Shown piece by piece: positions 7,680-11,503 of a DNA stretch of 11,503 bases. How positions within the stretch are numbered: position 1 is the stretch's first letter; each line of letters opens with the position of its first letter. Where the stretch lies: the NCBI GenBank assembly GCA_052387115.1, contig JBQTJM010000301.1, forward strand, positions 1 through 11,503, written 5' to 3'. Position numbers and translations under genes: made by a program. Origin of the DNA: JACCXJ01 sp052387115 (GTDB lineage: Bacteria > Pseudomonadota > Gammaproteobacteria > JACCXJ01). The notes beneath the pieces were generated by a model that made no database searches, was not told the origin of the DNA, and saw nothing but the letters and a program-made list of their open reading frames with translations.

Positions 7680-8894
7680 TCACTCCCGCCGCCGCCACGT
7701 CCGTGGCGCGGGTGATGAGATGAGTAATACGGCGTCCCATATCGGTTCCCAGTTTGAAGAAGCAGCAAGAAGTGCGAGGCCTACACCGGCGTCGCCCTCT
7801 AGTAGACCTGAGCCGTTCGTACGGAGGCTCTGGGCCTCCGCCAACCAGTCCCGCGCTGCATTAGCCACAACTTCATCGCGGCAGACGCGGTAGATCCTGT
7901 TTAGGACGTGACCGAGACCCGCCGCGCCATGGCATAGCCCTCCATCCACCACCCAGGCGCTCCCGCGGGCACGCTCTGCTACGTTGCGTGCCATCGCGCC
8001 TGCCTCCCTTCCGTAACCAGCCGCGAGCAGCGCCGCCGCGATACCCGCGTCGCCGTAGCACCAAGCAGGCCGAGCCGGAGCAGCAATACCATTAGCATCG
8101 ACCCATGAAGGGAACGCCTGGTTCGCCCCTGAAAGTCGCTGTTTTAGGAGCCACCTCACGCCTTCCTGGAGGAGAGTTTGTACCGCGGGCGGCACCATCC
8201 CTGCACAGTCGGCGTAGCCTAAGAACGCAAGGACGCCGGGGATGCCGTGCGCCATGCCCAGATTGACGTACCCGGAAGGCGCGGCGGCGCGCTGAGCTGC
8301 GGTCAGGAGGTGCGACGGAGTCCACCACAGTGCGCCGTCAGGAGAGCGCGTCGCCAAGTCTACAATATGGTCGATCGCACGCGACACTATCGCTGCTCCA
8401 CTTCCCGTACTCACGCGGCCTAAACCGTACACGCCAAGGCCAACTAAACCGCCTACAAGGTCATACTGCCCAGCCCATCGAGGCGCGCTAAGCGCGTCGA
8501 GGACGGCCGAGTCCATTGCCCGGTTTGGATCCTCGACTCCAAGACCGAGATCAAGCAGCTCCGCGACATGCGCCAATGCCCACCGAACGCCAAGGCGCCC
8601 CTCCAACAGGGAGGTCCGCCTAGGAGCCTGCGCCTCCGCCCTCAGCGCTCTCTCCAAGAAGACAACGGCGATCTCCGCGGCCCTTCGGTCGTCCGTCGCG
8701 CGTGCGAATTCAGCAAAGAATAGGGCAACTCCAGCTGAGCCGCGTGCAAGCGAAGCGTCGTCACATTCCAGACTCTGCAACTTGTCGGCAATCGCCTCGA
8801 CACGTGCAAACGCAGCGTCGCGGGACGCCCCTCGGAGCAATGAGGACCAGGAGGGCTCCGTTGGCACTAGTGAGTGAGGCGGCGGCGGCAACAT
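7680..8894 (-). CDS. lanC: Lanthionine synthetase C (cyclase)
   Basis: 404 residues, the usual LanC length. It catalyses Michael addition of Cys thiols onto dehydrated Ser/Thr to form lanthionine and methyllanthionine rings. Zinc ligands are visible as C279 (PAWCYGDAG) and C321-H322 (LCHGAAGL). The catalytic neighbourhood is complete: D145 (QYDLVGGLVG), H216 (GMAHGIPG), R275 four residues before C279, and Y280, matching NisC D141, H212, R280, C284, Y285, C330 and H331. Repeated GLxG-type turns of the alpha-toroid fold are present. ATG 8894 follows the TAA of the preceding methyltransferase with no gap, and AGG lies 6 nt upstream, so the two are probably translationally coupled. The first 20 residues (MLPPPPHSLV...) are Pro-rich and probably disordered. 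At least three TTA leucine codons occur, unusual for a high-GC actinomycete. Confidence 0.96.
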   Translation of the reverse strand: MLPPPPHSLVPTEPSWSSLLRGASRDAAFARVEAIADKLQSLECDDASLARGSAGVALFFAEFARATDDRRAAEIAVVFLERALRAEAQAPRRTSLLEGRLGVRWALAHVAELLDLGLGVEDPNRAMDSAVLDALSAPRWAGQYDLVGGLVGLGVYGLGRVSTGSGAAIVSRAIDHIVDLATRSPDGALWWTPSHLLTAAQRAAAPSGYVNLGMAHGIPGVLAFLGYADCAGMVPPAVQTLLQEGVRWLLKQRLSGANQAFPSWVDANGIAAPARPAWCYGDAGIAAALLAAGYGREAGAMARNVAERARGSAWVVDGGLCHGAAGLGHVLNRIYRVCRDEVVANAARDWLAEAQSLRTNGSGLLEGDAGVGLALLAASSNWEPIWDAVLLISSPAPRTWRRRE

Positions 8895-9800
8895 TTAGCG
8901 CCTGCGGCGTGCAACGATATACGCGTAGGCCTCGACCGTTACGGACTCCTTCGCTGTCAGGTGTTCAACGTAGCCGTCCAAATAGCACGATGCCTGATGA
9001 CCCAGCACAGCTTCCGCTGCCTCTATCCACGTTGGCGCGGTTGGGTTGCGCCGGGCATTGATCCACCTCGACACCTCAGCAGGCGTCCGCCTGCGGCGAG
9101 ACACCTCCACCTCATAGCTAAGTCTCACGTCGTCAAAGCCGGAATACACACACAGGCGGACGAGGTCGCGCTCGTCAAAGTTCCTCATGGATGACCAGTG
9201 TGCTGATTGCGTTATGTACCATTGCTCTACCTCCGCATGCATTCCCTCCAGTTCGTCCGGGACCATATCGCTGCCAAGCTCGAACGAGGCCTGAGCGTCG
9301 TTAATCGGCTCGAAAAGTGACAAGCAACCGCCACTCGAAAGGACCCGAGCGATCTCATGGATAGCGGCGTCCTTGTCATAGATATATATAAGAACCGACC
9401 GGATGACGACCGCCTCAAAGGCGGAATCGGCAAAGGGAAGAGCTACAGCGTCAGCGACGCAGTGTTCAATATCTGCAAGATCGGGTCCGGGGGCGGCTCG
9501 CTGTGCGCACTCCGAAAGAGCATCTCGCGAGACGTCGCAGGCCACAACTAGACCGGTGCGCGCAGCTAACCGACGAGCTGCGTGGGAGAGAAGACCCGTT
9601 CCCGCGCCGAGGTCCAGCACCCGGGCACCAGCCCGGATACCCGCGAGCGCGAGAACGCGATCTCGCACCGCGTTCAGCCATTTCTCTGTCTGGGCACGTT
9701 GGAGAGAACTTGTCCCGGCGTCTCGCCCATGGAGCAACCACTCAGCCCAACGATCTAGCTGCGGGTTCTCACGCCCCGCTGACTTGTCCCCGGCCGACAC
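8895..9800 (-). CDS. Class I SAM-dependent methyltransferase
   Basis: 301 residues from GTG 9800. A Rossmann methyltransferase core is clear: motif I VLDLGAGTG (61-69 in this numbering), an Asp at the end of strand 2 (VVACDVSRDAL), AVALPFADSAFEAVVIRSVL as the next blocks, and ARVLSSGGCLSLFEPI as the post-II strand. It resembles UbiE/Methyltransf_11-type enzymes that act on small molecules or peptides; it is unrelated to the PIMT-type enzyme at the end of the operon. The substrate is unknown. N-terminal methylation of the peptide, or methylation of another side chain, is a reasonable inference from context only. Start: GAGGGAG ends 3 nt before GTG 9800 (its GAGG is 6 nt away), and recognisable family sequence (LDRWAEWLLHGRDAG) begins soon after. 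An earlier GTG at 9908 would add 36 low-complexity Arg/Ser residues with no ribosome site. It lies between the MBL gene and lanC, abutting lanC. Confidence 0.85.
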   Translation of the reverse strand: MSAGDKSAGRENPQLDRWAEWLLHGRDAGTSSLQRAQTEKWLNAVRDRVLALAGIRAGARVLDLGAGTGLLSHAARRLAARTGLVVACDVSRDALSECAQRAAPGPDLADIEHCVADAVALPFADSAFEAVVIRSVLIYIYDKDAAIHEIARVLSSGGCLSLFEPINDAQASFELGSDMVPDELEGMHAEVEQWYITQSAHWSSMRNFDERDLVRLCVYSGFDDVRLSYEVEVSRRRRTPAEVSRWINARRNPTAPTWIEAAEAVLGHQASCYLDGYVEHLTAKESVTVEAYAYIVARRRR

Positions 9801-9882
9801 CTTCTCCCTCTGGCTTCCCTCGGATTCCCTTGTCCGACCCGCCCGCCCTCGCATTCTCGGCGTGCAGGGCGTCAGAGTAGAC

Positions 9883-9945
9883 TTAGATCGACGGACCCTG
9901 CTCACCACAACAAGAACGTGGGCCCAATCGCCCGAGGTTCAGCAT
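9883..9945 (-). CDS. Possible 20-residue ORF coupled to the MBL stop codon
   Basis: An ATG overlaps the MBL-gene stop as TGATG and opens a 20-codon frame (MLNLGRLGP...CCGEQ...I) ending in TAA at 9883-9885. It contains one Ser before two adjacent Cys and one Ser near the end. TGATG overlaps often mark translational coupling, and the following methyltransferase start lies some 80 nt further on, so the spacer could hold something. Twenty residues is very short for a lanthipeptide precursor and no leader motif is present. It may be a chance ORF or a coupling leader. Confidence 0.12.
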   Translation of the reverse strand: MLNLGRLGPRSCCGEQGPSI

Positions 9946-11345
9946 CAGACGCGTGTCTGTTCTGGCACAAATACGTCGCCAGGTACCCAAGGGACGACTT
10001 CCGTCGATGCAGCACGCAGGCTTAACGCGACCTCGAGCTGCCTCAAGAGCTCTTTCTCTCCGCGCCTCGCGCCGCCGACTGAATGTGGAAGCTGCCCGAT
10101 GCCCTCAAAACCGTGCGAGTACGGAAGAAAGTATTTGGCCTGTGCAGCCGCGCAAACCTCTGCCAGTCCGTCGACCCCGAGAGTTATCGAAGCGCGCGGT
10201 CCGTGCGCCGCGTCCGAGAAGAGCTTTTGTAGCATAACAAAGGGCAGCACGAACGCGTAATGAGGAAGGCCGGCGTTTATACCTTCGGGAAATTCAAAGC
10301 AGTTCGCAACGACTATGTCGGTCGGACCTTCACGTGCCGTCACTTCCGAAACGACGTCTACCATCGTCCCGGCTGGGTCCGCACCGGAATCAGTGAGAAC
10401 AAGCATCGAGAATGCCGGGCAGGAAATGCGATAACAGTTGCCCCAGTTGCGAACGCCCGCCTCGACAATACGCTCCGTTCGTAAGGGCTGCTCCCCGTAG
10501 AATGGAACCGCCGTTACGGCAAAGTCACCTACCTGGACAGTTGAGTTCCATGTGGCGGTAATGGTCCGCTGATTTGCACACGCGAGGCTGGAGGCTAGGC
10601 GCTCCTCGCTCAAGATGCTTAAGACGGGAACGTCTGGGACGACCACTGGAACGGTCGCTTCTCTGGCCGCGGTCAACACTGACGGCAGATGCCAATGGTC
10701 CGCGTGGCCGTGCGTGAGCAGAATGGCCGCTACATCCTGCGGGAGACCATCCGGATAGCGGCAATCGTTCGTCGTCCAACCCGAGGCACTCATTTGCGGG
10801 TCAAGAATAACCTGCGTGTCGAGATAACGGACGGCTAACGACGAGTGTTCCCGCCGTATGATTCCTGGGCTACGTAGGTCGGGCCACCTCCCGTGGCCGC
10901 GCGCCTCGTGTGCCTCTGAGTACAACTCGCAAAACGCCTCGATTAGGTCAAGCTCTGCAAGTTCCTCAGCGGAGGATATGAGTTGCTGCTTACTCTCGGC
11001 ACGCGACGCACACCTGATCATCTCTGCAATCGAGGGAACGTCCTCTGGCTCCACACGCTCGCGGAAGATAACCCGTCTCTCTCGTGAGCCGGCCGCCCAG
11101 ATCCATTGCCGGCGTCGCTCGTAGTAGTCCGAAACGAGCTCTCGGGTCGCGATGCCGCCGCCATCAGTCGCCGAGCGAGGAGCAATATACTCGCCGAGGG
11201 GGCCGTCCTTTGCGACCGAGTCCTCTAAGAATTCTCGACATGGAGCTGAAGAAAATCCTCGCTCTACCAATCCCTCGAGAAGGGTACGGTAATGGACGTC
11301 CGGCATTTCTGGACGTAGGCCGATCCAACTATCCCGTAATTGCAC
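9945..11345 (-). CDS. Metallo-beta-lactamase-fold hydrolase with N-terminal extension, first gene of the operon
   Basis: 466 residues. The MBL domain occupies roughly 160-425. It starts REHSSLAVRYLDTQVILDP, has the metal motif THGHADHWHLP (H212, H214, D216, H217), a probable bridging Asp in LTDSGAD (D319) and a late His in PYSHGFEG (H411). It resembles UlaG/NAPE-PLD-like members rather than true beta-lactamases. About 160 N-terminal residues form a charged, helical region (DYYERRRQWIWAAG, SIAEMIRCASRAE) that I do not recognise. No signal peptide or membrane segment is seen, so it should be cytoplasmic. The substrate is unknown; options include an ester, lactone or phosphodiester, a tailoring hydrolysis, or self-protection. 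Peptidase activity is not indicated. Start GTG 11345 is supported by GGAGG (11360-11356) and GAGG (11352-11349). The third codon is TTA. It opens the operon about 50 nt from an intergenic palindrome. Confidence 0.85.
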   Translation of the reverse strand: MQLRDSWIGLRPEMPDVHYRTLLEGLVERGFSSAPCREFLEDSVAKDGPLGEYIAPRSATDGGGIATRELVSDYYERRRQWIWAAGSRERRVIFRERVEPEDVPSIAEMIRCASRAESKQQLISSAEELAELDLIEAFCELYSEAHEARGHGRWPDLRSPGIIRREHSSLAVRYLDTQVILDPQMSASGWTTNDCRYPDGLPQDVAAILLTHGHADHWHLPSVLTAAREATVPVVVPDVPVLSILSEERLASSLACANQRTITATWNSTVQVGDFAVTAVPFYGEQPLRTERIVEAGVRNWGNCYRISCPAFSMLVLTDSGADPAGTMVDVVSEVTAREGPTDIVVANCFEFPEGINAGLPHYAFVLPFVMLQKLFSDAAHGPRASITLGVDGLAEVCAAAQAKYFLPYSHGFEGIGQLPHSVGGARRGEKELLRQLEVALSLRAASTEVVPWVPGDVFVPEQTRV

Positions 11346-11503
11346 TGTCCTCGATCCTCCGATAAGGCACCCTGCGTACCAGGGCGAGCCGCAAAGTTAC
11401 ACCCGTGTAAGTCGGGTGGTGAGGCCGGTAGGCGCCCCGGTGAAGGGGCCAGAGCGAGAGTTCGTCGGGTCGGTCGTCCTCGATCCGATCGTGACGATGA
11501 TGG
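11346..11503. other. Upstream region and unresolved reading frames at the right edge
   Basis: No gene could be assigned. On the minus strand, a frame entering from the edge ends with TAA at 11397-11399. It is rich in Thr/Ser (about a third of 34 residues: VTIGSRTTDPTNSRSGP...) and has GC-ended codons but no Cys, so it is not an obvious lanthipeptide core. On the plus strand, an equally GC3-rich frame opens at GTG 11416, 11419 or 11440 (KGPEREFVGSVVLDPIVTMM) and leaves the window. The two readings are mutually exclusive. The plus reading would make the palindrome at 11397 part of a divergent promoter region; the minus reading would put a gene directly before the MBL gene. Confidence 0.3.
11397..11410. 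promoter_or_regulatory. 6-2-6 palindrome upstream of the operon, candidate operator
   Basis: TTACAC-CC-GTGTAA is a perfect inverted repeat around a two-base centre, 52 nt upstream of the MBL start codon. Size and symmetry suit a dimeric regulator such as a TetR- or GntR-type protein, but no regulator gene is in the window and I cannot match the site to a named operator. No convincing -35/-10 pair could be read on either strand next to it. Confidence 0.35.

Noticed and set aside
7673..7768. LanB start at ATG 7768 (1062 residues)
   Set aside because: It would overlap lanC by 89 nt and add a Gly/His-rich tail, whereas GTG 7672 has a strong ribosome site and starts at family-typical sequence.
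9801..9908. Methyltransferase start at GTG 9908
   Set aside because: No ribosome site upstream, and the added 36 residues are Arg/Ser-rich with non-coding-like third positions; GTG 9800 is better supported, though not proven.
11431..11450. GCCCC...GGGGC short hairpin near the right edge
   Set aside because: Only five pairs, and it falls within possible coding sequence; too weak to call a terminator.

Overview
The window suggests a high-GC actinobacterium (Streptomyces or a relative). The evidence is GC-rich sequence, GTG starts, actinobacterial-type lanthipeptide enzymes and the remnant of an ISL3-type transposase. No rRNA, tRNA or CRISPR array is visible.

Layout. Positions 1-886 (minus strand) hold the start and body of an unrecognised protein cut by the left window edge. 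Its codons are strongly GC-ended and it may carry a HEPN-like RHHE..KH motif. Positions 887-1384 contain no intact gene: there is a decayed ISL3-family transposase fragment on the plus strand (about 956-1190) and a strong GC hairpin (1283-1311) that could end the operon. From 1385 to 11345 everything is one minus-strand operon, read right to left: MBL-fold hydrolase, class I SAM methyltransferase, LanC cyclase, full-length LanB dehydratase, ABC transporter, and a protein-isoaspartate-type O-methyltransferase. Junctions are tight: MBL stop to methyltransferase 144 nt with the preferred start, TAA directly followed by ATG, 7 nt, 70 nt, and an ATGA overlap. Positions 11346-11503 are the upstream region, with a 6-2-6 palindrome and an unresolved reading frame at the right edge.

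How the genes work together. LanB would activate Ser/Thr of a ribosomal precursor peptide by tRNA-dependent glutamylation and eliminate glutamate to give dehydro residues. LanC would add Cys thiols to form (methyl)lanthionine rings. The isoaspartyl-methyltransferase homologue belongs to the family that accompanies class I lanthipeptides (OlvSA / 'FxLD system' type) and converts an Asp to an aspartimide or isoAsp. The ABC protein would export the product. The MBL-fold protein and the second methyltransferase are additional enzymes without an obvious assignment and are the least expected part of the cluster.

No convincing precursor gene (LanA) is visible. It probably lies beyond the right edge. 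Two short Cys-containing ORFs inside the operon (4463-4567 and 9883-9945) are weak alternatives. The operon uses A/T-ended codons, including several TTA leucines, much more freely than the left flanking gene, which fits acquisition by transfer into a higher-GC background.
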